A DNA stretch of 64,000 bases from Chloroflexota bacterium (GCA_029558955.1 JAKQCW010000129.1:1-64000), one strand, 5' to 3'. Shown: positions 28,790-38,202, numbered from the stretch's first letter. A program made the numbers and translations. Notes: a model not told the origin generated them from the letters alone.

Positions 28790-31276
28790 CTATCTGTCGC
28801 CGGCGACGGGGGTTACTGGCGGCTCCAGCGCCTGCTGGATGGTGTAGCTCAGGTCTGCCAGATGGGCGGCCGTGGCGCTGTTGCCGCTTCTGGTCGCAGC
28901 CTCTTCCAGAGCGGGCAGCATCTGCGCCAGCGTCCAGCGCGCCGCGCCCTCCAGGTCGCTGCGCAGGTCAGGCCGGTTGGCATACTGCGCGTCCAGTGAT
29001 GAGACGTAGCCAGCCCAGAACTTGTCATGGTTGCTGATGTTGGGGTTGGCGTACATGGCCAGGGTACGCACAAAAGCGCGTTGCAGGTTGCGGCGCAGCG
29101 GATCGATCTGCGGCGTTTCTTCCTCCAGCTCGCTGAAGAGCCCGGCCTGCACGTCGCTCAGATAGTCGATGGGCTGGTAGGCGCTGGCGCCGTCCAGTTG
29201 TTCGGCCTCCACCAGTCGCGCCAGCCGGCTGAATTCCAGCAGATCAGCCAGGAGAGATTGCTGGTAGTAGGCGAAGGCATCCAGCCCGCCGGCCGGGCTC
29301 AGCCGGTCGAGCACGTCGGTCGGGGTGAACACAGGCTGGTTGGCCAGATGCTGCAAGACAAATTGCAGCGCCTCCTGCTGCTCATCCCGAGGCACGCGGT
29401 GAAACTGGACGTCGCCGCGGCCGGCCAGGGTGCGCGTCTCCTCGACCCCGCCGATCAGCTTGGCCACCGACGACAGCCATTGGTGACGATGCTCCAGAAT
29501 CGTGTCGTAGGTGGTCTGGAGTTTGCTGAAATCGCCGCCTGGCCGGGTTGCGCCGTCGATCAGATAGCTCATCGCCCGCTGCAGGTTGGCGATGCCCAGG
29601 CGGGTGGCCTCGATGCGGTCGTCGCCCAGGTTCTCCATCTGCACCGTCGGATCGACATCGGCTGGTTGGTCCTCGCCGCCGAAGCGCAGCCAGGGCTGGC
29701 TGATCTGGCGCGCGGCCCAACGATCCAGGGTCGCGCGCTCCGCCTCCGGCGATTCGGCCCCAGCCACAGGCGCATAGCCCCACTGAATGGCGAACTGGTC
29801 GTAAGGCCCGATCTGGGGAACCAGATTCGTCACGCCGTCGCCCGGCTGGGCGACATAGTTGAAGCGCCCGTAGGACATGATCGACGGCGTCGTGCCATAA
29901 CGGCTGGTGAAACGGGGGTTGCGCAGCTGGTCGATGGTGAAAGCCTGGCTGGCCTTGTGGTTGTGGCTCAGGCCCAAGGCATGGCCCACCTCATGGGCGG
30001 TGACGGTGCGCAGCAAGGGCCCCAGGATCTCATCGGGCAGGGGCAAAGTGCGCGCTCGCTGGTCGACCGCCGATGCCTGCGCGAAATACCACTGCTCCAG
30101 CAGTTCCAGCATGTCGGCGAAGATCTGCACGTGGGCTGACAGAATCTCGCCTGACCGCGGATCGACGACGTTAGGGCCGTAGGCATTCTTCACCGGCTGT
30201 GCCACCCAGCGGATCACCGAATGGCGCAGGTCGCCTGGGTCCCAGTTGGGGTCCTCCTCCTCGCTGGGAGCATCTTTGACCACAATGGCATTGGCAAAAC
30301 CGGCGGCCTTGAAGGCTGGCAACCAATCTTCGACGCCCTGGCGGATGTAGGGCCGCCAGCGGGCTGGCACCTCGCGGCTGATGTAGAAGACGATAGGTTC
30401 CACCACCTCGGATACCCTGGCTTCGGAGTCTTGTTTCTCCAGCCGGAAGCGGGTGATCAGCTCGCGCGTGACAGGATCAGGCTCTTCTGAGCCCGAGTAG
30501 TCCTCATAGTCCACTGTATAGTACCCGACGCGCGGGTCGGCCAAGCGCGCTGGCATCGGCGTCTCTGGCAACAGCAACAGGTTGTGGCGCACCAGCACCG
30601 ATTGGCTGCTGGGGGAGGCTGATGACCAAGGGCTCATGACATCGAAGGTCAGCAGTGAGCTGACGCCGAGGTTGTCGGGATAGGCGTCCATCTCGACGAC
30701 GCGGCTCCGCGTCGGATCAAACTGAGCGTCGTTGCCCTGCCTGCTGAATACCTGACTGGCGTTGAAGTCGCTCAGGTCATTGGCCATGACCGCGCCCAGG
30801 TCAACCACCGGGTTGCCGTCGGGACTCTCATCCAGCACGGGCAGGCTCAGCAGCACGGCCGGCAGGGCCGACTCGGTGACAGCGCGGTCCAGCGAGGGAT
30901 CGTCCCCCGAATTGCGTTTGGCGCTGACCGAGTTGAGCTCGCGCACCAGAATATTCCCGCCGGCGCGCTCGAAAGTGACCATCTTCTCGCCGATGGATCC
31001 CAGGCCGTCGCCGGAGGTCAGCATGACCGGCGCCTGGCTCAACTCGCTGTACCAGTAGAAGGGCCGGCCCAGCAGTTCAGCGGGAATCTCCATGAACCAA
31101 AAATCGCCCATCTGATAGATGGTGAACAGGCCCTCTTGCACAGCGTCGGCATGGCCAACGATATCCTCGTAGGGGAATTCCTGATAGCCCGGCATCGCGC
31201 GGGCAGTTCCTGGCGCGCCCAGCGCCATCACGATCAAGGAAAAGAGCAACACCCAGCGCATCCATTGTGTCTTCAT
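28790..31276 (-). CDS. Exported zinc metalloprotease (DUF5117/DUF4953 type)
   Basis: An 828-residue protein starting at ATG 31276, which gives a signal peptide (RWVLLFSLIVMALGAPGTARA). The zinc-binding motif HEVGHALGLSHNH is near residue 430: two His and a Glu base, with a third His after it, in the metzincin-like arrangement. The N-terminal part (SELSQ..., RNSGDDPSLDRAVTESAL; YSELSQAPVML) matches the DUF5117 region and the long C-terminus the DUF4953 region of this family. It is probably released outside or kept at the membrane. Substrate unknown. A 266-base gap with a perfect 15-bp hairpin separates it from pepF upstream. Confidence 0.85.
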   Translation of the reverse strand: MKTQWMRWVLLFSLIVMALGAPGTARAMPGYQEFPYEDIVGHADAVQEGLFTIYQMGDFWFMEIPAELLGRPFYWYSELSQAPVMLTSGDGLGSIGEKMVTFERAGGNILVRELNSVSAKRNSGDDPSLDRAVTESALPAVLLSLPVLDESPDGNPVVDLGAVMANDLSDFNASQVFSRQGNDAQFDPTRSRVVEMDAYPDNLGVSSLLTFDVMSPWSSASPSSQSVLVRHNLLLLPETPMPARLADPRVGYYTVDYEDYSGSEEPDPVTRELITRFRLEKQDSEARVSEVVEPIVFYISREVPARWRPYIRQGVEDWLPAFKAAGFANAIVVKDAPSEEEDPNWDPGDLRHSVIRWVAQPVKNAYGPNVVDPRSGEILSAHVQIFADMLELLEQWYFAQASAVDQRARTLPLPDEILGPLLRTVTAHEVGHALGLSHNHKASQAFTIDQLRNPRFTSRYGTTPSIMSYGRFNYVAQPGDGVTNLVPQIGPYDQFAIQWGYAPVAGAESPEAERATLDRWAARQISQPWLRFGGEDQPADVDPTVQMENLGDDRIEATRLGIANLQRAMSYLIDGATRPGGDFSKLQTTYDTILEHRHQWLSSVAKLIGGVEETRTLAGRGDVQFHRVPRDEQQEALQFVLQHLANQPVFTPTDVLDRLSPAGGLDAFAYYQQSLLADLLEFSRLARLVEAEQLDGASAYQPIDYLSDVQAGLFSELEEETPQIDPLRRNLQRAFVRTLAMYANPNISNHDKFWAGYVSSLDAQYANRPDLRSDLEGAARWTLAQMLPALEEAATRSGNSATAAHLADLSYTIQQALEPPVTPVAGDR

Positions 31277-31488
31277 GCTCGCCCTCACAGCCAGAGAACA
31301 CCGAAAAAAAACGATGCGCAACCTTACCATAGCCTGGCAAATTTGCCCAATCGCGCCCATCGCCCATCGCCCTTGTGCGTCCGAAAGCTCGCCGGCTCAG
31401 ACCGCCCTGCATCCTCCGCTGCTGCGACACCCCCGCCTGTATCGACGGCGCTCGATCTCCGGCCCTGGTCGTGTATGCGCCGGAGAAC

Positions 31489-31521
31489 AGGTTGCCAACC
31501 TGGCCGCCAGGTTGGCAACCT
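31489..31521. repeat. Perfect 15-bp stem hairpin
   Basis: AGGTTGCCAACCTGG pairs perfectly with its complement around CCG. It lies 22 bases downstream of the pepF stop (minus strand) without a T-run. It may act as a terminator or be a dispersed repeat. Confidence 0.75.
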
Positions 31522-31542
31522 CTCGGCGAACGATCTCTGCCC

Positions 31543-33351
31543 TTATTCCATCAGCCCTTCCAGCCGATCTACCAGTCCGGCCAGCACGCCAAAGGCCGCC
31601 TCGACCGGCTCCGGCGTGGTCATGTCCACGCCGGCCCGCTGCAGCGTCTCCAGCGGATAGCGCGAGCCGCCCGACTTGAGAAAGTCCAGATAGCGGCCGA
31701 CCGCGGCCTGGTCGCCGGCCAGGATCGGCTGCGCCAGCGCGTGCGCGGCCGAGATGCCGGTGGCGTACTGGTAGACGTAGAAGTTCATGTACATGTGGCC
31801 GAACTGGGCCCAGGTGATGCCGATGCGCGGCTGGTCGAAGTCCACCTCGCCGCCGTAGCCTTCGGCGAACAGCTCGGCCATGATGCCGTTGAGGATGTCG
31901 GCGCTCAGCGGCGCGCCCCGCTCGGCCCGGGCGTGCGCCTCCAGCTCGAACTGCGCCAGGGTGGGCATGATGAAGAAGTAGCGGTGGTAGTTGGACATGG
32001 CCTCTTCGATCAGCCCGATCTGAAAGGCGCGCTCGGTCTGCGTGCGGAACAGGTAGTCGCGCACCATGGCCTGGTTGAAGTTGGACGCCACCTCGGCCAG
32101 GAAGAGGCCGTAGCGGCCATAGATGAAGGGCTGCGTGCGGCGGGTGTTGTAGGAGTGCATGGAGTGGCCCAGCTCATGCGCCAACGTGCTCAGGCTGAAC
32201 AGGTCATCCTGATAGGACATCATGATGAAGGGGTGGGTGCCATGCGAGCCGCTGGAATAGGCGCCCTCGCGCTTGCCCTTGTTGCGCGCCCGGTCTACCC
32301 AGCGTTCTTCCAGACAGCCGCCGCGCAGCACCGCGACATATTCCTCGCCCAGCGGCGCCATGCCGGCGGCGATCCACTCGACAGCCTGCTCGAAGGAGAC
32401 GGCCGGCTTGGCGCCGGCCAGCGGCGCCTTGATGTCGTAGACGCCCAGCGCCTCCAGCCCCAGGGCCCGCCTGCGCAGCCGCCAGTAGCGCTGCCAGGTG
32501 GGCAGATGCTGCTTGAAGACCGCGATCAGGTTGTGGAACACTTCTACCGGGATGTAGTTGGGCCCCAGCGAGGCGTGCAGCGACGAGGTGTAGCCCCGCA
32601 CGCGGGCGTTGAAGACGTTTTGCTTGACGCCGGCGGTGAAGGTGGCCGCGTGGGTGTTCTTGAAGGCCAGATAGCCGTCGGCGTAGCTTTCCCACGCGCT
32701 GCGTCGCACGGCGCGGTCAGGGTGCGTCACCAGTGCGCCGATGCTGGCCTGCCCCACCTCCAGCTCGGTTCCATCCGCGGCCACGGCCGGCCGGAAGACC
32801 ATGTCCGCGTTGTTGAGCATGCCGTAGATGTTGTAGGGGCCGGAGAAGGGATCGCCGGTCAGCGCCAACACCTCCTCCACCTCGCCCGAGCGCACGTGAT
32901 CCTGGCGCAGCCGCAGGCGATCGACGTAGTGGCTGAAAAAGGCCAGCTCCGGCGTTGCGGCGATCCAGGCATCGACCTGCGCCAGGCCGACGGCCATCAG
33001 CTCCGGGTCGACGAAGGCCACCGCGGCCGCGTAGTTGGCCATCAGCGTGCGGGCCTGACCGGCGCGGGCCGCCGCGACCTGGTCGCCGGTGTCCACCGAC
33101 GCGCCGTTGGAGGCGTAGATCATGATCTTGCCCAGCAGCACGCCGGCCTCCTGTAAGGGGGTCAGCAGCGCCAGCAGCGTGGCGGGACCTTCAGCCAGCC
33201 GGCCGCGAAAGGCGGCCAGCGCCGGCAATTGGGCGGTCAGCTCAGCACAGGCCGCTTCCCAGTCGGCCGGGGTGGGGTAGACGCTGTCCAGGTCCCAGGT
33301 CTGCTCGACCGGGATCTCACTGCGCAGGGGAAGGGCGGTTAGTTGGGTCAT
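31543..33351 (-). CDS. pepF: Oligoendopeptidase F
   Basis: A 602-residue M3-family peptidase that cuts short peptides in the cytoplasm. The zinc motif HELGHSMHS is near residue 389, preceded by [12 protein letters not shown]. The opening [22 protein letters not shown] and the [21 protein letters not shown] segment are typical of PepF, as is [17 protein letters not shown] near residue 460. Length agrees with the family (about 600). It is a single gene on the minus strand with a gap of about 220 bases to the toxin gene. Confidence 0.95.
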   Translation of the reverse strand: MTQLTALPLRSEIPVEQTWDLDSVYPTPADWEAACAELTAQLPALAAFRGRLAEGPATLLALLTPLQEAGVLLGKIMIYASNGASVDTGDQVAAARAGQARTLMANYAAAVAFVDPELMAVGLAQVDAWIAATPELAFFSHYVDRLRLRQDHVRSGEVEEVLALTGDPFSGPYNIYGMLNNADMVFRPAVAADGTELEVGQASIGALVTHPDRAVRRSAWESYADGYLAFKNTHAATFTAGVKQNVFNARVRGYTSSLHASLGPNYIPVEVFHNLIAVFKQHLPTWQRYWRLRRRALGLEALGVYDIKAPLAGAKPAVSFEQAVEWIAAGMAPLGEEYVAVLRGGCLEERWVDRARNKGKREGAYSSGSHGTHPFIMMSYQDDLFSLSTLAHELGHSMHSYNTRRTQPFIYGRYGLFLAEVASNFNQAMVRDYLFRTQTERAFQIGLIEEAMSNYHRYFFIMPTLAQFELEAHARAERGAPLSADILNGIMAELFAEGYGGEVDFDQPRIGITWAQFGHMYMNFYVYQYATGISAAHALAQPILAGDQAAVGRYLDFLKSGGSRYPLETLQRAGVDMTTPEPVEAAFGVLAGLVDRLEGLME

Positions 33352-33402
33352 GAGGGTTCTCTTTTCCAGTTGCGAGTTACTGCAGACTTCGGAAGTCGTC
33401 GG

Positions 33403-33525
33403 TTACGAACGGGCAGCGTCGTCGATTTCGGCTGGGCAGTCGTTCAGGAAATAGGCCGCGCGTCCCTTGCGAGAGCCGAAGTCGTCCACGTTGATGCCCA
33501 GCAGGATGTCGTCGAAGCTACCTAG
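33403..33525 (-). pseudogene. Possible 3' remnant of a small gene
   Basis: The minus-strand reading frame ending at 33403 gives GSFDDILLGINVDDFGSRK and on to a stop, about 40 residues with composition unlike the shadow frames around it. It has no start of its own and merges upstream into the toxin promoter region. It could be a gene cut by arrival of the toxin-antitoxin module. I do not recognise it. Confidence 0.25.
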
Positions 33526-33534
33526 TTGGTTAAC

Positions 33535-33563
33535 TTGACACGGTATAACAAAAAAGTGATAAT
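33535..33563 (+). promoter_or_regulatory. Promoter of the toxin-antitoxin operon
   Basis: TTGACA (33535-33540), 17-base spacer and GATAAT (33558-33563). The -10 ends six bases before the toxin ATG, implying a leaderless mRNA. Confidence 0.75.
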
Positions 33564-33569
33564 AGCGAC

Positions 33570-33932
33570 ATGCCGGAACAACCATTGCCATGGCGCGTGG
33601 TCTTCTACAAGGATAGCCGTGGTCGCAGCCCGATCACGGAATACCTAAATGCCTTACCTGTGGCCGAACAAGCCGCAGCATTAGAAGCATTTCGCTTGTT
33701 GAGGGAGTTCGGCACATTGCTTGGGATGCCGCATGCCAAGCACATCAGCGGCAAGTTGTGGGAGCTGCGTCCAGGTCCGCATCGGTTGTTTTACTTCGCC
33801 TACACCGGACGGCGCTTTGTCATCTTACACGCTTATCGCAAGCAGAGCCAGAAGACACCGCCACACGAACATGCCATCGCCCAGCGCAGGCTGGATCAGG
33901 TCATGGCAGAAGGATTCGATGATGAACGATGA
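33570..33932 (+). CDS. HigB/RelE-like toxin
   Basis: A 120-residue protein of the phage-derived Gp49/HigB-like toxin family (DUF891): WRVVFYKDSRGRSPITEYLNAL, GKLWELRPGPHRLFYFAYTGR and ILHAYRKQSQKTP. The last two parts hold the basic residues used for mRNA cleavage in RelE-fold toxins. The toxin-first order and the immediately following, overlapping HTH gene are the HigBA pattern. The start codon is at the predicted transcription start. Likely acts as a ribosome-dependent RNA interferase. Confidence 0.9.
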   Translation: MPEQPLPWRVVFYKDSRGRSPITEYLNALPVAEQAAALEAFRLLREFGTLLGMPHAKHISGKLWELRPGPHRLFYFAYTGRRFVILHAYRKQSQKTPPHEHAIAQRRLDQVMAEGFDDER

Positions 33933-34230
33933 ATCTCGATTCATGCGATTAGAGGAATGGGAGGCGGAGCGAATGCAGGATCCCGCGTTCGTTGCTGCGC
34001 TGGCCGCGCGTGCGCCAGCCTACGAAGTTGCGCGGCTGCGTATCCTGCGCGGTCTCACACAAGCGCAACTGGCCGAGCTGGTAGGCACCAAACAGTCAAG
34101 TATTGCTCGTCTCGAAAGCGGTATCGCGCCACCAAGCCTTTCCTTCCTTGCCAGGGTCGCCGCCGCGTTGGGAGCGCGTGTCGAGGTGCGTCTGTCGCCT
34201 CTGGACGACGCGTCGGCGGCGCATGTGTAG
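33919..34230 (+). CDS. HigA-like HTH antitoxin
   Basis: A 103-residue XRE-type helix-turn-helix protein. The HTH is ILRGLTQAQLAELVGTKQSSIARLESG (residues about 46-72), followed by LSFLARVAAALGARVEVRL. Two tandem ATGs are available (33919 and 33922); AGAAGGA at 33907 fits the first. It overlaps the end of the toxin gene by 14 bases. It should bind the toxin and repress the operon promoter. Confidence 0.9.
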   Translation: MMNDESRFMRLEEWEAERMQDPAFVAALAARAPAYEVARLRILRGLTQAQLAELVGTKQSSIARLESGIAPPSLSFLARVAAALGARVEVRLSPLDDASAAHV

Positions 34231-34290
34231 CATCAGTGGCTGGGCTAGATGACCGACGCCATCGGCTGAAACAGGGTCTTGAACAACAAA

Positions 34291-34318
34291 GCCGCCGTAG
34301 AGCAGCGTCCACGGCGGC
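34291..34318. terminator. Hairpin between convergent genes
   Basis: GCCGCCGT (34291-34298) pairs with ACGGCGGC (34311-34318). It lies 60 bases after the antitoxin stop and 53 before the convergent gene's stop. There is no strong T-run, so termination is uncertain. Confidence 0.35.
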
Positions 34319-34370
34319 ATCAGGAGCGATGTGACGGCTTCGCCGTGGTCCAACGTCTCGGCGAGCGTGG

Positions 34371-34910
34371 CTATGTCGTGATGGCGACGGTGGCGGCCGC
34401 GCCGCCGTCCTGGTACATCATCACCGCCAGATACCATCCCAAGGAAATCAACATGGGCAGCTCGGCCAGGCCTGCCGCGGCGGGCCGGATCTCTACCCAG
34501 GCTGACTGGCGAAAGATGCCGCCGATGTTGAACACCAGCAGCGAGTCGCCAGCCTCGTCCTTGATCTCATAGCGGGTGAGCCAGGTGTTGGTGCTGGCCA
34601 GGAAACGGCGGCCAGAGGTCAACTCCAGCGTGGCGCCATCTTGCCAGGTGTGGTTGTAAAAGACGGCCAGATCCTGATCGGCGTCGCAGCGGCGCACGGT
34701 CACACGGGTTTTCCAGATGCCGACGCGCTTGAAGGTCCAGCAATCATCGGCGGTCTCAGCCGTGGCCATCGAGCCAAACATGCTGCGAAAGCGCAAGGTT
34801 GCAATCACATCATCGCCAGCGCGCAGCTCATAGGCTTCGCGTCTGGCGCTGGGCTGCATCCACTGCAAGGGCAATCCGGTCACTTCAGTCAGTTGTTTCA
34901 TCGGGTTCAT
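34371..34910 (-). CDS. Unknown protein, possibly LURP-one/tubby-like fold
   Basis: I do not recognise a named family for this 179-residue protein. It is rich in predicted beta strands (TLRFRSMFGSMATAETADD, TWLTRYEIKDEAGDSLLVFN) and ends in a hydrophobic helix (ELPMLISLGWYLAVMMY). Twelve-strand barrels around a C-terminal helix are the plan of LURP-one/tubby/scramblase proteins, so a similar fold is possible. ATG 34910 follows AAAGGAG too closely (one base); ATG 34901 has better spacing, so the true start may be three codons in. Confidence 0.6.
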   Translation of the reverse strand: MNPMKQLTEVTGLPLQWMQPSARREAYELRAGDDVIATLRFRSMFGSMATAETADDCWTFKRVGIWKTRVTVRRCDADQDLAVFYNHTWQDGATLELTSGRRFLASTNTWLTRYEIKDEAGDSLLVFNIGGIFRQSAWVEIRPAAAGLAELPMLISLGWYLAVMMYQDGGAAATVAITT

Positions 34911-35025
34911 ACTCCTTTGTAAGCAGCTTTCGGCGCTGATTATACCCGAAGCAGATGATATCCGAAAGTATCCAGCACCCAACACGTTGCGCTTTCCCCA
35001 GATCATCCGGCGTTTTTGGCCAGCG

Positions 35026-35880
35026 TCAGCGTTGATACTGGTAGAATCCCTGCCCGGTCTTGCGTCCCAGGCGCCCCACTGCCACCATGCGGCGCAGCAA
35101 AGCCGGCGCCTTGAAATAGGGATTGCCCGACGACTGGTAGAGCGTGTCGGCGATGGCCAGCGTCACGTCCAGGCCGATCAGGTCGGCCAGCGCCAGCGGG
35201 CCCAGCGGGTGGCCCATGCCCAGCCTGACGCTGGCATCCAGCACGGCCGCCTCGCCCAGGCCCGCCTCGTAGGCGCCGATGGCCTCGACGATGTAGGGGA
35301 TCAACAGGCGGTTGACGATGAAGCCGGGACTGTCGGGCGCGGTGACGGTGATCTTGCCCAGGTAGGCGCCCACTTTGCGGGCAATGGCCAGGGTCTCGTC
35401 GCTGGTGTGCAGCCCGCGCACCAGCTCCAGCAGGCGCATCACCGGCGCCGGGTTGAAGAAATGCATGCCCAGCACCCGGTCCGGCCGGCGTGTGGCCAGG
35501 GCGATCTCGGTGATGCTCAGCGAGGAGGTGTTGCTGGCCAGGATCGCCTCAGGCCGCAACAGGCTATCGAGGCTGCGGAAAATGCTCTGCTTGAGCGCCA
35601 GGTCCTCGGCGACGCACTCGATCACCAGATCGGCCGCGGCCAGCTCGGCCAGGTGGGCGACGCCGCGCAGGCGGGCCAGCGCCTTTTCCGCCTCCCCACC
35701 CTCCAGTTTGCCCCGGCTGACGGCCCGCTGCAGCGATTGCTGCACCCGGCCGCGGCAGGCCGGCCGGAGGTCCTCGTTGCGGCCGTAGATGATGACAGCA
35801 TAGCCGGCCAGCAGGCTGATCTCGGCGATCCCCGCGCCCATCTGCCCGCAGCCGACGACGCCGATGGTTTGAACCACCAT
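35026..35880 (-). CDS. 3-hydroxyacyl-CoA (3-hydroxybutyryl-CoA) dehydrogenase
   Basis: A 284-residue NAD(P)-dependent dehydrogenase that oxidises or reduces 3-hydroxyacyl-CoA. The N-terminal Rossmann domain has GVVGCGQMGAGIAEISLLAGY; the catalytic region MHFFNPAPVMRLLELV carries the conserved His and Asn; the C-terminal domain has GFIVNRLLIPYIVEAI and LGMGHPLGPLALADLIGLDV. Length is normal for the single-domain bacterial enzyme. GGAGG lies seven bases before the ATG. It follows ldh on the same strand with a hairpin between, and may serve butyrate/acyl-CoA metabolism with the carboxylase operon nearby only by general pathway. Confidence 0.93.
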   Translation of the reverse strand: MVVQTIGVVGCGQMGAGIAEISLLAGYAVIIYGRNEDLRPACRGRVQQSLQRAVSRGKLEGGEAEKALARLRGVAHLAELAAADLVIECVAEDLALKQSIFRSLDSLLRPEAILASNTSSLSITEIALATRRPDRVLGMHFFNPAPVMRLLELVRGLHTSDETLAIARKVGAYLGKITVTAPDSPGFIVNRLLIPYIVEAIGAYEAGLGEAAVLDASVRLGMGHPLGPLALADLIGLDVTLAIADTLYQSSGNPYFKAPALLRRMVAVGRLGRKTGQGFYQYQR

Positions 35881-35900
35881 GAGCTTGCCTCCAACTGCGA

Positions 35901-35939
35901 GAAGTCCGGTTTCTTCGGAGAAACCGGACTTCTTTTTTT
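35901..35939 (+). terminator. 13-bp hairpin with T7, facing the plus strand
   Basis: GAAGTCCGGTTTC pairs with GAAACCGGACTTC around TTCGGA, followed by seven T. This is a strong intrinsic terminator on the plus strand, but both neighbouring genes are on the minus strand, where the run reads as A before the stem. Confidence 0.7.
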
Positions 35940-35946
35940 AACGCTT

Positions 35947-36903
35947 TTACATGCCGCCGGCCGCCGCCAGCTCATCCAGCGCCTGGCGCAGGGTGCGGGC
36001 GCTCTCCTCAAGCAGCATTTGCTCCCGGTCGTTCAACGGCTTGGGCAGCACCGCGATGATGCCGTCGCCGCCGACGATGGCCGGCAGGGCGAAGGTGATG
36101 TCACGCACGTCGCCGATGCTCTCCACCGGCACGCTGACCGTCAGCAGCGAGCGCTGATCGCGCACGATGGCCTGGACAATGCGGGCCAGGGCCGCGCCGA
36201 TGCCGTAGTAGGTGGAGCCTTTGCCCTCGATGATGCGGTAAGCCGCGCGGCGCACGCCGTCGTCGACCTCCTCCAGCAGGTCATCGGTCAGCGCGATGCC
36301 GCGCGCCTGGGCATAGTCCTCCAGCGGCACGGTGCCGACCGTGGTCATGGACCAGGCCAGCACCTCGGTGTCGCCATGCTCGCCCACCACGTAGCCATGC
36401 ACGTGCTCCGGGTCCACATCCAGCGCCCGGCCCAGGATCGAGCGGAAGCGCGCTGTGTCCAGGGTGGTGCCGGAGCCGATCACGTGATTGCGCGGCGTCC
36501 CCAGCGGCGTCGCGTAGTGCGCGGCCAGGTGGGTCATGATGTCCACCGGGTTGGTGGCGATCACCAGAATGGCATCGGGCGCGCTGGCGACGATCTGCGG
36601 GATCATGCCACGGAAGATGACGGCGTTGCGCTCCAGCAGTTGCAGGCGGGTTTCGCCCGGCCGCTGCGCCACACCGGCCGTGATCACCACCACCTGGCAG
36701 CCGGCCAGGTCGCTGTATTCCCCTTGCCTGACCACCACGGCGTGCGAGGAAAAGGGCACGGCGTGCAAGATGTCCTCGGCCTCAGCCTGGGCGCGCTTGG
36801 TGTTGATGTCGACCATGACGATCTCGCGGGCCACGCCGCGCAAAACCATGGCGTTGGCCGCGCCAGCGCCGACGTTGCCGCTGCCGACGATACCTACCTT
36901 CAT
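35947..36903 (-). CDS. ldh: L-lactate dehydrogenase
   Basis: A 318-residue NAD-dependent L-lactate dehydrogenase (pyruvate to lactate). [18 protein letters not shown] is the NAD loop, [14 protein letters not shown] holds the specificity residue, where Gln marks lactate and Arg would mark malate dehydrogenase, and GEHGDTE carries the active-site His. The remaining family signature [12 protein letters not shown] is also present. AGGAGG lies five bases before the ATG. A TTGGCC-17-TACAAT promoter precedes it. It is divergent from the B12-binding MerR regulator, which could control it. Confidence 0.93.
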   Translation of the reverse strand: MKVGIVGSGNVGAGAANAMVLRGVAREIVMVDINTKRAQAEAEDILHAVPFSSHAVVVRQGEYSDLAGCQVVVITAGVAQRPGETRLQLLERNAVIFRGMIPQIVASAPDAILVIATNPVDIMTHLAAHYATPLGTPRNHVIGSGTTLDTARFRSILGRALDVDPEHVHGYVVGEHGDTEVLAWSMTTVGTVPLEDYAQARGIALTDDLLEEVDDGVRRAAYRIIEGKGSTYYGIGAALARIVQAIVRDQRSLLTVSVPVESIGDVRDITFALPAIVGGDGIIAVLPKPLNDREQMLLEESARTLRQALDELAAAGGM

Positions 36904-36951
36904 GGAAACCTCCTGTGGAGAACGGATAACTACTGAGCCGGCGGATGCGAG

Positions 36952-36990
36952 CCCGTGGATTTCGATACGGCGGCCTACTCAATCCACGGG
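36952..36990. repeat. Dispersed hairpin, copy 2
   Basis: Perfect 10-bp arms CCCGTGGATT and AATCCACGGG enclose TCGATACGGCGGCCTACTC, the inverse of GAGTAGGCCGCCGTATCGA. It belongs to the family at 23984 and 61681 and lies in the ldh leader. Confidence 0.85.
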
Positions 36991-37000
36991 CCGCCGGTTG

Positions 37001-37029
37001 AGTCACGTTGATTGTACTGTTAGTTTAGA
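37001..37029 (-). promoter_or_regulatory. ldh promoter
   Basis: Minus-strand TTGGCC (37024-37029), 17-base spacer, TACAAT (37001-37006). The transcribed leader would contain the 36952-36990 hairpin. Confidence 0.5.
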
Positions 37030-37144
37030 CCAGGGCCAAATACAAGCGACCGTAGAACCTTCGGATTTCGGCGCCCGAACGGGACGCTGACGGCTGAGCA
37101 GTGACGGCTTGTCAAGTTTTTGCTTTGCTTGCGTTGAAGAAACC

Positions 37145-37173
37145 TTGACAGCGCAACGGCTCTGTGCTACAAC
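37145..37173 (+). promoter_or_regulatory. Promoter of the MerR/B12 regulator gene
   Basis: TTGACA (37145-37150), 17-base spacer and TACAAC (37168-37173), about 30 bases before the GTG start. Confidence 0.6.
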
Positions 37174-37204
37174 CCGCCCAGATTGGCATAGAAGAGGTGT
37201 GACC

Positions 37205-38197
37205 GTGAGTCTCGAAGGAAACCAAAGCAGCCTGGCAGGCAGCGACGAACCGATCTACAACATCGGCGTGGTGTCGCGCATGACCGGCATTCCGGTGGCG
37301 ACGCTGCGGGTCTGGGAGCGCCGCTATGAGTTCCCCAGCGCCGGGCGCACCGCGGGCGGGCATCGGCTCTATTCCGAACAGGAGCTGATGCGGCTGCGCT
37401 GGGTGAAAGCCACCATCGACCAGGGCATGCAAACCTCGCAGGCGATCCGCTCGCTGCGCAGCTATGAACGCCAGGGACGCATCCCCGAAATCGGCGCGCC
37501 GGCCGCAGAGCCAGCCGCGCCGAGGCAGGTCAGGGACGGCTCGCTGGACGCCTATCGCCAGCGGCTGGCCGGGGCGCTGGTGCGCGGCGATCTGGACAGG
37601 GCCGATCAGATCCTGGTCGAGATCATGGCGATCCGTCCGCTGGAGCAGGTCATCAGCGATCTGATCAGCCCCGCGCTGGCGGCAATTGGCGAGGAGTGGC
37701 GCGCGGGCCGCGCCCATGTGGCCGCCGAACATCTGGCTTCAGCCTTTCTGCGCCAGAGGCTGACCATGTGGCTGGCGGCCGGCCCCCCGGTGCATCCGAT
37801 TCGGCCGCTGGTTCTGGCCTGTGCGCCCAACGAATGGCATGAGATGGGGCTGTTGATGCTGGCGGTGTTGCTGCGCCGGCGGCGTTGGCCCCTGGCCTAT
37901 CTGGGACAGGCGACGCCGCTGCCTGACCTGGCCAGGTTCGTGCGCGAGAGCCGACCGCCGGCGGTGGTGGTGACGGCGACGACCGAGGAAACGGGCCAGA
38001 GTCTGCTCAGCCTGCCGCGCTGGCTGCCTGAGATCCATCAGAATGGTCGCCCGTTCATCGCCTTCGGCGGCCGCGCCTTCAGCCTGAACGCCGAGCTGCG
38101 GGCGGCGATGCCCGGCGTCTACCTGGGCGCCACCCTGTCAGAGGGGGTCGAGGCCGTGGAACGACTGCTGCGCGACACGGCCGCCTTGACGCTGTAG
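37205..38197 (+). CDS. MerR-family regulator with B12-binding domain (CarH-like)
   Basis: A 330-residue regulator. Residues 17-85 are a MerR HTH (YNIGVVSRMTGIPVATLRVWERR and the GGHRLYS wing). Residues about 115-195 are the helical cap region before the B12 domain, and residues 200-330 a cobalamin-binding Rossmann-like domain with the base-off ligand motif ExHxxG as E210-W-H212-E-M-G215. In CarH/LitR relatives, adenosylcobalamin and light control DNA binding; whether this one is light-responsive is not shown. I use GTG 37205 because GAAGAGG is seven bases upstream. Divergent from ldh, so it may control that gene or itself. Confidence 0.9.
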   Translation: MSLEGNQSSLAGSDEPIYNIGVVSRMTGIPVATLRVWERRYEFPSAGRTAGGHRLYSEQELMRLRWVKATIDQGMQTSQAIRSLRSYERQGRIPEIGAPAAEPAAPRQVRDGSLDAYRQRLAGALVRGDLDRADQILVEIMAIRPLEQVISDLISPALAAIGEEWRAGRAHVAAEHLASAFLRQRLTMWLAAGPPVHPIRPLVLACAPNEWHEMGLLMLAVLLRRRRWPLAYLGQATPLPDLARFVRESRPPAVVVTATTEETGQSLLSLPRWLPEIHQNGRPFIAFGGRAFSLNAELRAAMPGVYLGATLSEGVEAVERLLRDTAALTL

Positions 38198-38202
38198 CCC
38201 GA

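Noticed and set aside
35901-35939. Terminator for ldh
   Set aside because: The T-run is on the wrong side for minus-strand transcription; kept only as a plus-strand hairpin.
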